Part shown: positions 8,775 to 16,922 of the stretch, in pieces
How positions within the stretch are numbered: the first letter of the stretch is position 1
Layout: each line of letters begins with the position of its first letter
DNA from: an uncultured Ruminococcus sp.
GTDB lineage: Bacteria > Bacillota > Clostridia > Oscillospirales > Acutalibacteraceae
Assembly: GCA_902774325.1 (NCBI GenBank)
Contig: CACYIC010000027.1
Location: 1-36,867 of the forward strand
Length of the DNA stretch: 36,867 nt
Direction: 5' to 3'
The notes under the pieces: model-generated
Databases searched by the model: none
What the model saw: only the letters and a program-made list of their open reading frames with translations
What the model was told of the DNA's origin: nothing
Program-made: the position numbers and the translations under genes

Positions 8775-9422
8775 TTATTTAAATGTGATCGAGTTGATAA
8801 CAGGCTGATCCGCCTTGGGAACAGTTCCGTTTGAATCCGTCGGCTGAACAGTTTCCGCGATCTTGTCAACGACAGCCATGCCGTCCGTAACTCTTCCGAA
8901 GGCGGCGTATTGACCGTCAAGGTGAGAGGCTGCCTTATGCATGATGAAAAACTGCGAGCTGGCGCTGTCGGGATCCATTGAGCGCGCCATTGAGATAACG
9001 CCTCTTTCGTGCTTGAGGTCGTTTTTGACGCCGTTTGAGGAAAACTCGCCCTTGATGTTCTTGTCGGAGCCGCCCGTTCCGTCGCCGTTGGGATCTCCGC
9101 CCTGGATCATGAAGCCGGAGATTATGCGGTGGAAGGTGAGACCGTCATAAAAATGCTCGCTGACGAGCTTTTGGAAGTTCGCGACCGTGATGGGAGCAAC
9201 GTCCGGATAGAGCTTTACGGTGATCTTGCCGTAGTCCTTTACGTCGATAACGACGGTGTCGGTGATTTTTGTGCTTGTTTCGGCGCCTTCCGCAGCTGTT
9301 GTTGCGACTTCGTTATCTGTTGTTGAGCCGCCGCTGCCGCAGCCCGCGAGAGCCAGCACAGAGAGCGCCATCAGCGCCGCGAGAACAGCGCTCAAAAATC
9401 TAACCGATAGCTTTTGGTTCAT
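8775..9422 (-). CDS. Lipoprotein peptidyl-prolyl cis-trans isomerase (cyclophilin type)
   Basis: This 215-residue extracytoplasmic foldase has a lipoprotein signal: basic start MNQKLSVR, hydrophobic core, and lipobox LAGC with Cys28 as the expected lipidated residue. A Gly/Ser/Thr/Glu-rich spacer leads to one cyclophilin domain (about 62-215). The domain contains FHRIISGFMIQGGDP, GVISMARS, SQFFIM and YAAFGRV, including the FHR and QGGDP active-site segments. The human cyclosporin-binding Trp is replaced (SHLDG), as in many bacterial cyclophilins. ATG at 9422 is chosen over one 30 bp upstream because AAAGGA lies 8 nt before it and the signal peptide starts there. It would help fold secreted or wall proteins on the outer face of the membrane. 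Confidence 0.93.
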   Translation of the reverse strand: MNQKLSVRFLSAVLAALMALSVLALAGCGSGGSTTDNEVATTAAEGAETSTKITDTVVIDVKDYGKITVKLYPDVAPITVANFQKLVSEHFYDGLTFHRIISGFMIQGGDPNGDGTGGSDKNIKGEFSSNGVKNDLKHERGVISMARSMDPDSASSQFFIMHKAASHLDGQYAAFGRVTDGMAVVDKIAETVQPTDSNGTVPKADQPVINSITFK

Positions 9423-9455
9423 TTGAAACATCCTTTCAGATAATATCACCAATTT

Positions 9456-9484
9456 ATATTACCACTTTTTTTGTGACAAATCAA
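9456..9484 (-). promoter_or_regulatory. Probable SigA promoter for the cyclophilin gene
   Basis: Reading the minus strand: TTGATT (9484-9479), a 17-bp spacer and TAATAT (9461-9456), about 35 nt before the ATG at 9422. The hexamers are moderate matches. It is back-to-back with the strong exporter promoter at 9522-9550. Confidence 0.55.
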
Positions 9485-9521
9485 TAGTATAAGCGTAATT
9501 ATTTTTTGAACTGTATCGAAA

Positions 9522-9550
9522 TTGACATCGACAAATATCTGTGATATAAT
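9522..9550 (+). promoter_or_regulatory. Near-consensus SigA promoter for the exporter operon
   Basis: TTGACA (9522-9527), exactly 17 bp, TATAAT (9545-9550), preceded by TGA giving an extended -10. Both hexamers match the consensus fully. The predicted leader to the TTG start at 9585 is about 30 nt. Confidence 0.9.
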
Positions 9551-9584
9551 TTTCATAAGAATATTACGCAAAGAAGTGAAGTAA

Positions 9585-10427
9585 TTGCAAAACAATGATA
9601 TTACCGTGATAGAAGCCAAGCGGGGGCTTTTTACCTTCAATCTGAAGGAGCTTTGGAAATACCGCGACCTCACGCTGCTTTTCGTGAAGCGCGACCTCAA
9701 AAACACCTACAAGCAAACTGTTCTGGGTCCTCTTTGGATCGCTATCAACCCGCTGCTCTCGACCTCGGTTTTCACTATTATTTTCGGCGTTATCGCCGGT
9801 ATTTCGACAGAGGGTATCCCTCAGTTCCTGTTTTACATGTCGGGAAATATCCTCTGGACATTCTTCTCGAACTGCCTCAACAAGGGCGCGGGGACCTTTC
9901 TTTCCAACGCGAGGGTTTTCGGCAAGGTCTATTTTCCGAGGATGTCGGTGCCCGTATCGGGTATCATCTTCCACCTGATAAGCTTTATGATCCAGTGGGC
10001 GCTGTTTGTGATCCTGATGCTCATATATCTTTTTACGGGAGCTCCCGTGCGTCCCAACCTCTATATCGCGCTGACTCCGGTGCTCGTACTGCAGTCGGGA
10101 CTTCTCGGAATGGGCATAGGACTGATCATTTCCTCGATCACGACCAAATACCGCGACCTCAATATACTAGTGAGCTTCGGCGTTTCGCTGCTGATGTACA
10201 TCACGCCCGTCGTCTATCCCATTTCTCAGGTTCCCGAGAGCTTTCGCTGGGCGATGCTTATCAATCCCGTGGCGCCTATCGTCGAGGGCTACCGCTACGC
10301 CTTCCTCGGCTGCGGCTCCTTCCACTGGATACCGTGGTTCATCAGTCTGGGAGTTACCGCGCTGATCGTGTTTTTCGGCGTTGTGGTCTTTAACAAGGTT
10401 GAAAGGACGTTTATTGATACGGTATGA
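9585..10427 (+). CDS. ABC-2 polysaccharide-type exporter, permease subunit (Wzm/TagG-like)
   Basis: This 280-residue permease has six predicted membrane helices and the ABC-2 hallmarks: an N-terminal amphipathic segment (ELWKYRDLTLLFVKRDLKN), QTVLGPLWIAINPLL, and late segments LNILVSFGVSLLMYITPVVYP and INPVAPIVEGYRYAFLG. This family exports lipid-linked glycans such as O-antigen or teichoic acid precursors. TTG at 9585 is preferred, with a purine-rich GAAGTGAAG before it; GTG at 9606 is the alternative. It overlaps the ATPase gene by 4 bp (ATGA), so the two are translationally coupled. Glycosyltransferase genes, the usual neighbours, are missing within this window, so the cargo is unknown. 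Confidence 0.9.
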   Translation: MQNNDITVIEAKRGLFTFNLKELWKYRDLTLLFVKRDLKNTYKQTVLGPLWIAINPLLSTSVFTIIFGVIAGISTEGIPQFLFYMSGNILWTFFSNCLNKGAGTFLSNARVFGKVYFPRMSVPVSGIIFHLISFMIQWALFVILMLIYLFTGAPVRPNLYIALTPVLVLQSGLLGMGIGLIISSITTKYRDLNILVSFGVSLLMYITPVVYPISQVPESFRWAMLINPVAPIVEGYRYAFLGCGSFHWIPWFISLGVTALIVFFGVVVFNKVERTFIDTV

Positions 10428-11704
10428 TAGAAGAAAATGTTGTTATCAAAACCGAGCATCTTTCAAAGGAATACAAGCTCGGCGTTATTAATACCGGAAC
10501 TCTGAGAAGAGATATCCAGAGCCACCTTGCCAGACTCAGGGGCAAGGAGGATCCCAACTCAAAAATAGGCTCCAACAGCTATGAGAAGGGAGAGGTTTTT
10601 CTCGCGCTCGACGATTTCAACGTTGAGATAAAGCGAGGCGAGAGGGTCGGCATAATAGGCGCGAACGGCGCGGGAAAATCGACCTTCCTGAAACTGCTCT
10701 CGCATATCACCGCTCCCTCGAAGGGCAAGATACAATACCGCGGCAGGATCGCGAGTATGCTCGAGGTCGGGACCGGCTTTCACGGAGAGCTGACAGGCAG
10801 GGAAAACGTGTACCTGAACGGAGCTATCCTCGGAATGAGCAAGTCCGAGGTCGACGCGAAGATAGATCAGATCATCGAGTTTTCCGAGTGCGAGCAGTTC
10901 ATAGATACTCCGGTCAAGAGATACTCGAGCGGAATGTTCGTGAAGCTCGCCTTCTCTGTCGCGGCTCACCTCGACGCGGAGATCATGATAATGGACGAGG
11001 TGCTCGCGGTCGGAGATATGAAATTCCAGAAAAAGTGCCTCAAAAAAATGCGCGATCTTGCGGTTGAGGAGGATCGTACCATCCTCTACGTTTCTCACAA
11101 TATGGATACTATCCAGGAGCTTTGCAGCCGCTGCCTTGTGCTCGATCACGGCAAAAAGGTCTTTGACGGAGCTGTTGAGGAGGCTATCAAGCAGTATCTC
11201 GGCGGCGAAAAGGACGACTTCATCAGCCACGATTACACCGCCGACAAGGACGACAGGTTCAAGGAAAATGTTCGGCACCACGCTGTCAATCTCACGCGCT
11301 GCGCCTTTAACGGAATAACCTCAAACCTCTTCACGGATGACGAAAAGGTCCCGATCGCGCTGAGCTGGGAAAACCTCGAGGACGTTGAAAACCTCGGCGT
11401 CCGCATCGAGATCGACGACTACCGCCGCTATCCGGTAACCTCCTTCGTGGTGCGGAATATGTACAGCGGCAAGAAGGGCGAGAGCGTCTCTCAGCGCTTT
11501 TTGCTGGACGTTTCCAAGCTCTCTAACGGCGTATATTACACCCGCTACATCTTTTTCCGCAAGGCGAAGGGCTCAAGGGTCGACGAGGATGTTGAGATCG
11601 CGAAGGGTCTTGTGATACGCCGCTACAACCATGCCGTCGAGCACGAGGCATGGCTGAAGACGTGGGGCAGCTATATGTCCGACGGCGTTGAGCTCATTGA
11701 CTGA
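10424..11704 (+). CDS. ABC polysaccharide-type exporter, ATPase subunit with C-terminal Wzt-like domain
   Basis: This 426-residue ATP-binding partner has Walker A GANGAGKST (79-87), a signature at about 166 (YSSGM), Walker B IMIMDEVLAVGD (about 186-195) and the switch His in YVSHN. Wzt/TagH features include the leading KTEHLSKEYKLG and the insert before Walker A. After the ATPase (about 1-245) a region of about 160 residues resembles the Wzt C-terminal beta-sandwich that, in studied systems, recognises the terminal sugar modification of the glycan (for example NVRHHAVNLTRCAF, FTDDEKVPIALSW). That tail suggests a specific polymer cargo rather than generic teichoic acid. The start overlaps the permease stop; maf follows 30 nt later and is probably in the same transcript. 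Confidence 0.9.
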   Translation: MIEENVVIKTEHLSKEYKLGVINTGTLRRDIQSHLARLRGKEDPNSKIGSNSYEKGEVFLALDDFNVEIKRGERVGIIGANGAGKSTFLKLLSHITAPSKGKIQYRGRIASMLEVGTGFHGELTGRENVYLNGAILGMSKSEVDAKIDQIIEFSECEQFIDTPVKRYSSGMFVKLAFSVAAHLDAEIMIMDEVLAVGDMKFQKKCLKKMRDLAVEEDRTILYVSHNMDTIQELCSRCLVLDHGKKVFDGAVEEAIKQYLGGEKDDFISHDYTADKDDRFKENVRHHAVNLTRCAFNGITSNLFTDDEKVPIALSWENLEDVENLGVRIEIDDYRRYPVTSFVVRNMYSGKKGESVSQRFLLDVSKLSNGVYYTRYIFFRKAKGSRVDEDVEIAKGLVIRRYNHAVEHEAWLKTWGSYMSDGVELID

Positions 11705-11734
11705 TACGGATACCAAATAAAAGGAAGGATAATT

Positions 11735-12295
11735 ATGATGATTCTGGCTTCCGCCTCTCCGAGGCGCAACGAGCTGCTCAGCCTGATCCTTGATGAATTC
11801 CAGATCGAGCCGGCGGACGTTGACGAAAGCATCGAGAACAATATACCGCTCGAGCAGATCCCGGCTTATCTGGCGGCAAAGAAGGCGAAATACGTCAGCG
11901 AGCGCCATCCGGACGACATCGTTATCGGCTGCGATACGGGCGTTTTCATAGACAACAATATAATCGGCAAGCCCTCGAACGAGAAGGCTGCTTATCAGAT
12001 CCTCAAGCTGCTCTCAGGCAGGACTCACCACGTCATAACGGGCGTCGCGCTTTGCAGGGGAGGTCATATCAGCTGCTTTTCCCAGGCGACCGAGGTGGAG
12101 TTTTATCCGCTCTCGGAGGAGGAGATCAACGACTATATCCTGACGGGCGAGCCTATGGACAAGGCTGGCGCCTACGGGATCCAGGGCAAGGGCGCGATAT
12201 TCGTGCGCGGGATCAAGGGCGACTATTTCAACGTGGTCGGTCTGCCTGTCGCCATGCTGAAAAGAAAGCTTGAGGAGTTCGTGCGGGATGAATAA
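11735..12295 (+). CDS. maf: Maf-family nucleotide pyrophosphatase
   Basis: This 186-residue enzyme hydrolyses non-canonical or excess nucleoside triphosphates to monophosphates, cleaning the nucleotide pool; the family is also tied to septation control. Family motifs are SASPRRNELL near the N-terminus, VIGCDTGVFID in the middle, SGRTHHVITGVAL, and the C-terminal DKAGAYGIQGKGA followed by GDYFNVVGLPV. Catalytic Asp is expected in GCDTG. AAGGAAGGA (11721-11729) precedes two adjacent ATG codons (11735 and 11738); either could be used. An intrinsic terminator follows, ending the exporter-maf unit. Confidence 0.95.
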   Translation: MMILASASPRRNELLSLILDEFQIEPADVDESIENNIPLEQIPAYLAAKKAKYVSERHPDDIVIGCDTGVFIDNNIIGKPSNEKAAYQILKLLSGRTHHVITGVALCRGGHISCFSQATEVEFYPLSEEEINDYILTGEPMDKAGAYGIQGKGAIFVRGIKGDYFNVVGLPVAMLKRKLEEFVRDE

Positions 12296-12340
12296 TGAGC
12301 TTTGTACTGAAGCGGAAAATTTTTAGATTTTAAAACCGAA

Positions 12341-12380
12341 GGTCGGGAGAACAGCTTAACTGTCCGCCCGACCATTTTTT
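12341..12380 (+). terminator. Intrinsic terminator after maf
   Basis: GGTCGGG (12341-12347) pairs with CCCGACC (12367-12373), with an inner ACAG/CTGT stem. TTTTTT follows at 12375-12380. It closes the exporter-maf unit; the T-run touches the stop codon of the converging ygiQ. Confidence 0.88.
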
Positions 12381-14238
12381 ATTTCTTTCTTCTGTACCGC
12401 GAAAACTTATCCTTTTTCTTTTTTGTCGACGCGCTCTCGCGGCTTCCCGCCATGGGGGTGACGAGGCATTTTTTTGTGTTTCCGATCAGATCGCTTCTGC
12501 CCGCCTTTTTCAGCGCCTTGATGACCAGAGGCTTGTTTTCGGGGATGAAGTATTGGAGCAGCGCGCGCTGCATGGCTTTTTCTTCCTCCGACCTCGGGAT
12601 ATAAACAGGCTCGAGGGTGTAAGGATCGAGCCCGGTATAAAACATCGCGGTCGATATCGTTCCCGGCGTGGGGTAGAAGTCCTGAGCCTGCTTGGGGTGG
12701 ATATTGTTCGCCTTGCAGAAGCTCGCGAGCTCGATGGCGTCTTTGAGCGTGGAGCCTGGATGACTGCTCATCAGATAGGGCACCTCGTACTGATCCTTTC
12801 CCGCTTTTTCGGTCAGCTCATAGAACTTTTTGCTGAATCTGAGGTAGGATTCGATATGCGGCTTGCCCATTTTATCGAGAACAGCCGCCGAGCAATGCTC
12901 GGGAGCGACCCTCAGCTGACCGCTTATATGGTATTTGACGAGCTCGGCGAAAAACTCGTCGCTATCGTCCTCCATCAGATAGTCGAAGCGTATGCCGCTG
13001 CGGATAAAAACCCTTTTGATACCGTCGATATTCCGAAGCCTGCGCAGCAGCTCGAGGTATTCCCTGTGGGAGACCTGCATCGCCGGACAGGGCTTGGGCG
13101 CAAGGCATTTTTTGTCGCGGCACAATCCGAGACGTTTCTGCTTCTCGCAGGATGGTAGACGGAAATTGGCGGTCGGACCTCCGACGTCGCTTATGATGCC
13201 CTTGAAGCGGGGGTTTTTCAGAAAGCTTTTTGCCTCCTCGATCACGCTCTCCTCGCTCCGTACAGTCACGGCTCGTCCCTGGTGGAACGCCAGAGAGCAG
13301 AAATTGCAGGCTCCGAAGCAGCCGCGGTTGTGGGTGATAGAGAACTCGACCTCTGCTATTCCGGGGACTCCGCCAAGCTTTTCATAGCAAGGCGGGTACC
13401 ACCTTTCGTAGGGCAGGGAATAGACCTCGTCCAGCTGCTCGGTGTTCAGCGGCTGCATTGGCGGGTTCTGAATGAGAAGATATTTTCCGTGGCGCTGGAT
13501 AAGGGTCTTGCCGCGCACCGCGTCCGCCTCCTCGAGCTCCTTTCGGGCTGCTATGGCGTAATCGCGCTTGCTCTCGCGCACTCTCTCAAAGGACGGCAGC
13601 TCCACCGCCGAGCGCGGGACATATTCGTCCGTGCGGATCTTGTAGCATATTCCGCGAAGCTCTCTCAGGCTTTCGAGAGGGCTTCCTTCATTGAGGGCGG
13701 CGGCGATAGCCTCCGTTTGCAGCTCGCCCATTCCGTAGGTCAGGATATCGGCGCCGCTGTCAAAGAGGATAGAGGGCATAACGCTGTCGCTCCAGTAATC
13801 GTAGTGGGCGAATCTGCGCAGCGAAGCCTCAAGCCCGCCGATGATCACGGGAGAATCGGGGTAGAGCCGCTTTATTATTTTGCAATATACCGTAACGGCG
13901 CGGTCGGGGCGCTTGCCTGTTTTGCCGCCGGCGGTGTAGGCGTCGTCGTGCCTTCTGCGCTTTGCCGTTGTATAATGAGCAACCATGCTGTCGATATTTC
14001 CCGCCGAGACAAAAAAGCCCAGCCGGGGCTTGCCGAATTGGGTAAATTCGCGCTCGTTTTTAATATTCGGCTGAGCGAGGAATACCACCCTGTAGCCTCT
14101 GCTTTCGAGCAGGCGAGTTATGATCGCCGCGCCGAAGGAGGGGTGGTCAACGTAGCTGTCGCCGCAGACGTAGACAAAATCCGGCTGTTCCCAGCCTCTT
14201 TCAAGCATTTCCTTTTTGTTCATGGGCAGAAAAGCCAC
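12379..14238 (-). CDS. ygiQ: YgiQ-family radical SAM protein
   Basis: This 619-residue member of the YgiQ (UPF0313) radical SAM family opens with the characteristic cobalamin-binding-like region (FVYVCGDSYVDHPSFG, IITRLLESRGYRV). The 4Fe-4S cluster motif CFGACNFC lies at about residue 310, after FSITHNRG. Later family motifs include RFKGIISDVGGPTANF, LRVAPEHCS and a Pro-rich DFYPTPGTISTAMFYTG. The last residues are very basic. GTG at 14238 is chosen because AGGTG lies 5 nt upstream; an ATG 15 bp downstream is the alternative. It has its own promoter at 14269-14297. The reaction of this family is not established; the role here is unknown. Confidence 0.92.
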   Translation of the reverse strand: MAFLPMNKKEMLERGWEQPDFVYVCGDSYVDHPSFGAAIITRLLESRGYRVVFLAQPNIKNEREFTQFGKPRLGFFVSAGNIDSMVAHYTTAKRRRHDDAYTAGGKTGKRPDRAVTVYCKIIKRLYPDSPVIIGGLEASLRRFAHYDYWSDSVMPSILFDSGADILTYGMGELQTEAIAAALNEGSPLESLRELRGICYKIRTDEYVPRSAVELPSFERVRESKRDYAIAARKELEEADAVRGKTLIQRHGKYLLIQNPPMQPLNTEQLDEVYSLPYERWYPPCYEKLGGVPGIAEVEFSITHNRGCFGACNFCSLAFHQGRAVTVRSEESVIEEAKSFLKNPRFKGIISDVGGPTANFRLPSCEKQKRLGLCRDKKCLAPKPCPAMQVSHREYLELLRRLRNIDGIKRVFIRSGIRFDYLMEDDSDEFFAELVKYHISGQLRVAPEHCSAAVLDKMGKPHIESYLRFSKKFYELTEKAGKDQYEVPYLMSSHPGSTLKDAIELASFCKANNIHPKQAQDFYPTPGTISTAMFYTGLDPYTLEPVYIPRSEEEKAMQRALLQYFIPENKPLVIKALKKAGRSDLIGNTKKCLVTPMAGSRESASTKKKKDKFSRYRRKK

Positions 14239-14268
14239 GGTATCACCTGCCTTGTTTTTCTGCCTTCT

Positions 14269-14297
14269 ATTGTATCACAAACAAACGCTGCTGTCAC
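14269..14297 (-). promoter_or_regulatory. SigA promoter for ygiQ
   Basis: On the minus strand: GTGACA (14297-14292), a 17-bp spacer and TACAAT (14274-14269) with TGA before it (extended -10), about 30 nt before the GTG start. Confidence 0.75.
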
Positions 14298-14310
14298 GGC
14301 TTTTTTACTC

Positions 14311-14345
14311 AAAAAGCCGCCGAAAAAGAGATTTTTCCGGCGGCT
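14311..14345 (-). terminator. Intrinsic terminator after yqfD
   Basis: On the minus strand AGCCGCCG (14345-14338) pairs with CGGCGGCT (14322-14315), extended by five A-T pairs around a GAGA/TCTC loop with one bulge. A T-run follows at 14315-14311. It separates the yqfC-yqfD unit from the ygiQ promoter. Confidence 0.88.
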
Positions 14346-14373
14346 GAACGGAGGCTTTATCCCGGCGAGGGGA

Positions 14374-15546
14374 TCAGTTCACATCAAATTCTTTTTCCTC
14401 GGCTATATCTTCGTTGAAGATGTAGGAAGCGCTGCAGCGATATCCCCTGCCGTCCTCGGTTATCGAGAGCTTTCTTTCCCTGACCGCCGAGTCCGGGCGC
14501 TCGAAGAGCTCGTAGAGCAGAAGCTCGTTCTTGAAGCAGACCTCGGCGGACCTGCGGCTGAGGGTGAAGCGCTCGTTTCTGACCTCGTGAGCGGTGCGGG
14601 TCCTCAGACCGAGGGGGAGGGAGTTATTGCCGAGGCTCGCCGAATCGAAGCTCTCGCTGTAGGCGGTGTTTTCATAGGAGGTGAAGGAAAGGGAGGCGGG
14701 GAACTCCCACCAGAGAATACTGAGCCGCCGACGATCGACCTTATTTTCCGTCAAAGAATAATAATCAAAGCTTTTCGGCAGATATGATTCTTTTTCGGAA
14801 TAAACGTCCGCAAAAACCTCCGCTCTCGCTCTGCTGAAAACAACCTCGTCCCGGGCGGTGTTCGTCACTCCGCTGACGAGAAGCTCGCCTTTTGCGACTC
14901 CGCTGCCCTCGGCGATCTCGGTTTTGCCGCGCGCAGCGTTTATTTTTGTGATCACTCCGTCGGTCCTCGCCACAATATTGCACGGATGGCCGCTCTCAAG
15001 CTCGGGCTTGGGGGATCTTTCCCGAACCTCGATCCTGACCGTGCTGCCGATGACGTTCACGCTCAGCCAGGAAAGCTCCTTGAGCTCGGGAAGGAGCTTT
15101 GTTCTCAGCTCCAGCGGGTCGATCCTGCCCTTGAAGCAGCCGACTTTGACTCCCTGATCCTCAAACGCCCGCAGAAGCTTGGTTTCGCTCGTCTGCTCGG
15201 CTCCCTCGATGCTCACCGACCAAACAAAGCAGGAGAGAAAAATCAGCAGGGCTATTCCGAGGACAAAGCCGACGGGCAGTCCGAGCCTTCCCCTGAAGCG
15301 CCTTGCAAGGAAGGGCAGCCCGCGCTTTTTGGTGATCCGCAGGCGCACCCCCGAGCTTTTCGCGGTCGGGCGGATCCTTCGGTAATCGGCGGCGATCATC
15401 CTGCCGGATATCCTGCCGTTTGAAGGGCAGGCGTTTATCACGGATATCCCTCGCCGTGCCGCCAGATTCAAAAACCTCTCGGGGAAACGCCCGCTTATTT
15501 CAAAATCGACGCTCCCCTTTATAAATCTGAATACTTCGATCAGCAT
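14374..15546 (-). CDS. yqfD: Sporulation protein YqfD
   Basis: This 390-residue membrane-anchored protein is of the YqfD sporulation family, known in Bacillus to be transcribed in the mother cell under SigE. A short N-terminal domain (GSVDFEISGRFPERFLNLAARRG) is followed by a basic patch. One membrane helix lies at about 92-112 (GFVLGIALLIFLSCFVWSV). The extracytoplasmic region contains LLPELKELSWLSVNVIGST, IEVRER and the conserved CNIVARTDGVI. The start is ATG at 15546: GAGGTG overlaps the yqfC stop and lies just before it, so the pair is translationally coupled. The molecular function is unknown in the family. Confidence 0.93.
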   Translation of the reverse strand: MLIEVFRFIKGSVDFEISGRFPERFLNLAARRGISVINACPSNGRISGRMIAADYRRIRPTAKSSGVRLRITKKRGLPFLARRFRGRLGLPVGFVLGIALLIFLSCFVWSVSIEGAEQTSETKLLRAFEDQGVKVGCFKGRIDPLELRTKLLPELKELSWLSVNVIGSTVRIEVRERSPKPELESGHPCNIVARTDGVITKINAARGKTEIAEGSGVAKGELLVSGVTNTARDEVVFSRARAEVFADVYSEKESYLPKSFDYYSLTENKVDRRRLSILWWEFPASLSFTSYENTAYSESFDSASLGNNSLPLGLRTRTAHEVRNERFTLSRRSAEVCFKNELLLYELFERPDSAVRERKLSITEDGRGYRCSASYIFNEDIAEEKEFDVN

Positions 15547-15554
15547 ACCGCACC

Positions 15555-15797
15555 TCAAAAGATAAATTTGATTTCGGTCACAACGCCCTCGACCTCTACG
15601 CAGGAGCCGCCGATGCAGCGCACCCTCAGTCCTCTGCCGCCGAAGGATACAACCATTTTAGAGGTGTTTATTCTGATGCAGCTCTCCTCATAGAGCAGTA
15701 TGCCTGTCGAGCCCTCGATAGAGATACGGCGGTTCCCGAGCATTTCGATCAGTGGCAGCGAGCCCATATCGGGAGCGGAAAATTCATTTCGTTTCAT
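15555..15797 (-). CDS. yqfC: Sporulation protein YqfC
   Basis: This small protein of about 80 residues has the YqfC signature: a central IEGSTGILLYEESCIRIN, then VVSFGGRGLRVRC and an ending VVTEIKFIF typical of the family. It precedes yqfD, the standard order in spore-forming Firmicutes; the stop codon overlaps the yqfD ribosome binding site. Two ATG codons occur. The one at 15797 is preferred because AGGAGG lies 6 nt before it, while the one at 15803 directly abuts the AGGAGG. The upstream region holds a dyad shared with the divergent ylbJ gene. Confidence 0.92.
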   Translation of the reverse strand: MKRNEFSAPDMGSLPLIEMLGNRRISIEGSTGILLYEESCIRINTSKMVVSFGGRGLRVRCIGGSCVEVEGVVTEIKFIF

Positions 15798-15813
15798 ATC
15801 CATCCTCCTGGTT

Positions 15814-15853
15814 CCGATAATAAATATGCGCGGCGCGGCATAAGTATTATCGG
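15814..15853. promoter_or_regulatory. Near-perfect dyad between yqfC and ylbJ; candidate divergent sporulation (SigE-like) promoters
   Basis: CCGATAATAAATATGC (15814-15829) and GCATAAGTATTATCGG (15838-15853) are reverse complements except for two central positions, around an 8-nt GC-only loop. On each strand the layout can be read as a SigE-like -35 (TAATACT on minus, TAATAAA on plus), 14 bp, then a CATA-starting -10 (CATATTTA on minus, CATAAGTA on plus). Only 63 bp separate the two divergent genes, both of known sporulation families. The promoter reading is inference; the dyad is directly visible. Confidence 0.55.
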
Positions 15854-15860
15854 TGATTGG

Positions 15861-16907
15861 ATGAAAAAGAGTATCGGGCGGCGCGTTTCAATGCTTGCCG
15901 CCTGCCTTCTCGCGGGACTTTTTGTTATTCGCGCGGGCGAATGCAGAGAGGGAGCCGCGAGAGGGCTCGAAAGCTGTGCGCGGGTGCTCATTCCCTCGCT
16001 TTTCCCGTTCATGGTTCTTTCAAATCTTTTGGTTAGGACGGGAGTATGTCACGCCTCGGGACGAAGGCTCGAGGGACTTACAAGACGTTTGTTCAGGCTT
16101 TCGGGAGCTTTCGCGCCGGTGATCCTGCTTTCGCTCATCGGAGGCTATCCGGTCGGAGCCGGAGCTGTCGCGGGGCTTTACGAGAGCGGAGCGGTCGAAG
16201 AAAGGGAGGCGAAAAGGGCGGCGCTGTTCTGCGTCTGCGCGGGACCGGGCTTCATGCTCAATTATGTGGGCGCTTCTCTGTATAACAGCGTCGAGGTCGG
16301 GGCGGTTATGCTGGCGGCTCAGGCGCTCTCGGTGATCGTTCTCGGAGCCTTGCTCGCCCTGCTTGACAGGAAGGAGGTTATTTCCGGAAAGGAAATAAAA
16401 TACTCGCCGCTGCCTTTTTCGGCAGCTTTGGTGAGATCTGTTTCGGACGCGGCGCGGGCGATGCTCTCGCTGTGCGCCTCGGTGGTCGTTTTTTCGGCTT
16501 TTTCGGGTATCGTCCGTTCGGCTGTGCCCGAGGGCGGGCTTTCGGTCTGCCTTGAGGGGCTGGTCGAAATCACGGCGGCTTTCCCCCGGATGACAGCGGA
16601 GCTGCCGGTCGCCGCTGCCGCCTTCTTTGCGGGCTTCGGCGGCTTGTGCGTCCACGCCCAGATCTTCGGGACGCTCGGGGGGCTTAGGATAAGCGCGGCG
16701 CTGTTTTTCTTGATAAGAATAGTACAAGGGCTGCTGACCGCCGGTCTGACAAGGCTCGGCTTGCTGCTCTTACCCGGTGAACTCGCCGTTTTTTCAACGG
16801 GAACGGTCTCGGGCGCGGGAGTTTTCGGCGGAAGCGTGATTTCCGCTGTCGCTCTGCTGACGGTAACGATCGTTTTTTTGAAGGTAATTACGGCGAACGC
16901 CGAATGA
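15861..16907 (+). CDS. ylbJ: Sporulation integral membrane protein YlbJ
   Basis: This 348-residue polytopic membrane protein matches the YlbJ family: an opening hydrophobic segment followed by CREGAARGLESCARVLIPSLFPFMVLSNLL, read here as two stretches (CREGAARGLESCARV and LIPSLFPFMVLSNLL), then LIGGYPVGAGAVAGLY and the conserved CAGPGFMLNYVG. It is related to nucleoside-recognition Gate-domain proteins and in Bacillus is expressed in the mother cell. Its substrate is not established. ATG at 15861 has only a weak ribosome binding site. It is divergent from yqfC and only 15 nt upstream of asnB, implying a shared transcript. Confidence 0.9.
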   Translation: MKKSIGRRVSMLAACLLAGLFVIRAGECREGAARGLESCARVLIPSLFPFMVLSNLLVRTGVCHASGRRLEGLTRRLFRLSGAFAPVILLSLIGGYPVGAGAVAGLYESGAVEEREAKRAALFCVCAGPGFMLNYVGASLYNSVEVGAVMLAAQALSVIVLGALLALLDRKEVISGKEIKYSPLPFSAALVRSVSDAARAMLSLCASVVVFSAFSGIVRSAVPEGGLSVCLEGLVEITAAFPRMTAELPVAAAAFFAGFGGLCVHAQIFGTLGGLRISAALFFLIRIVQGLLTAGLTRLGLLLLPGELAVFSTGTVSGAGVFGGSVISAVALLTVTIVFLKVITANAE

Positions 16908-16922
16908 CAGGAGGATTTTTTT

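Noticed and set aside
13282-14787. Long plus-strand open frame (about 500 codons) opposite ygiQ and the yqfD end
   Set aside because: It lies antisense to two well-recognised genes, crosses a terminator and a promoter, has no ribosome binding site or family motifs, and is explained by the codon bias of GC-rich genes. The same holds for long antisense frames at 33-944, 5208-6110 and 21914-22675.
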